Notes under the pieces: model-generated
The model's database searches: none
What the model saw: only the letters and a program-made list of their open reading frames with translations
What the model was told of the DNA's origin: nothing
In this document: positions 63,910 to 64,000 of the stretch, in pieces
Position numbering within the stretch: the stretch's first letter is position 1
Layout: each line of letters begins with the position of its first letter
Program-made: the position numbers and the translations under genes
NCBI GenBank assembly: GCA_008973525.1
Contig: WACJ01000552.1
Location: forward strand, 930,001 to 994,000
From: Stenopsyche tienmushanensis
Taxonomy: Eukaryota; Arthropoda; Insecta; Trichoptera; Stenopsychidae
DNA: 64,000 bases
Reading direction: 5' to 3'

Positions 63910-64000
63910 AAGCATAAGAAATTATGAAAAAACGACCAGCAACTAGCGTTGACAAATTAATTTATCTACAATATGAAATTTTACCACATCCTCCATATTC
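63910..64000 (+). pseudogene. Mariner transposase fragment cut by the window end
   Basis: The last 60-70 bases read KRPATSVDKLIYLQ and then YEILPHPPYS, the conserved block just before the third catalytic Asp of mariner transposases. The HDNA block upstream is not intact. The third Asp and the C-terminus would lie beyond the window. It may be a third mariner lineage or another copy of those at 29643 and 48265. Confidence 0.65.

Noticed and set aside
1..64000. CRISPR array, rRNA, bacterial operon or viral gene cluster
   Set aside because: No regularly spaced direct repeats, no rRNA-like conserved blocks, no closely packed genes and no viral polymerase or capsid motifs were seen.

Overview
The window looks like a gene-poor, AT-rich stretch of nuclear DNA from an animal, most likely an insect or other arthropod. 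No operons, Shine-Dalgarno sites or long uninterrupted genes are present. There are many decayed cut-and-paste DNA transposons (mariner DD34D, Tc1, pogo/Tigger, hAT, a Harbinger-like MITE), a tRNA-derived SINE in many copies on both strands, and one convincing spliced coding exon. The organism assignment is an inference from this repeat mix and from intron-style splice sites; no species can be named.

Layout. 1-735: right part of a pogo-like repeat. About 0.7-13.6 kb: almost empty, with one 108-bp TA-flanked MITE near 8.4 kb. 13.6-18.9 kb: SINE, mariner C-terminus, and an internally deleted pogo/Tigger element at 16708-17619. 18.9-27.9 kb: SINE fragments, a hAT transposase remnant, and two isolated mariner termini. 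29.6-30.8 kb: a nearly complete but broken mariner. 33.5 kb: a Harbinger-like MITE. 35.8-36.3 kb: a near-perfect palindromic TA-flanked element. 37.8-38.3 kb: the left part of the pogo-like repeat whose right part opens the window, in opposite orientation. 42.4-43.3 kb (minus strand): the one strong coding exon, 890 bp, proline-rich and bounded by good splice sites. 44.2-44.9 kb: Tc1 relic. 48.3-49.5 kb: a mariner carrying a second mariner. 50.3 kb: a small GC-rich islet with a possible terminal exon on the minus strand. 57.5-58.4 kb: three hAT-type MITEs head to tail, separated and flanked by the same 8-bp sequence. 63.9-64.0 kb: start of another mariner remnant, cut by the window edge.

How the parts relate. 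The exon at 42406-43295 must belong to a multi-exon gene on the minus strand, so much of the window is probably intron or intergenic DNA of that gene. The remaining open frames are short, mostly unrelated to any family I recognise, and typical of chance in AT-rich DNA. I found no CRISPR array, rRNA, credible tRNA gene or novel molecular system. The most unusual structures are the tandem hAT array with four copies of one target sequence, the mariner-in-mariner nest, and the long palindrome at 35842-36256.
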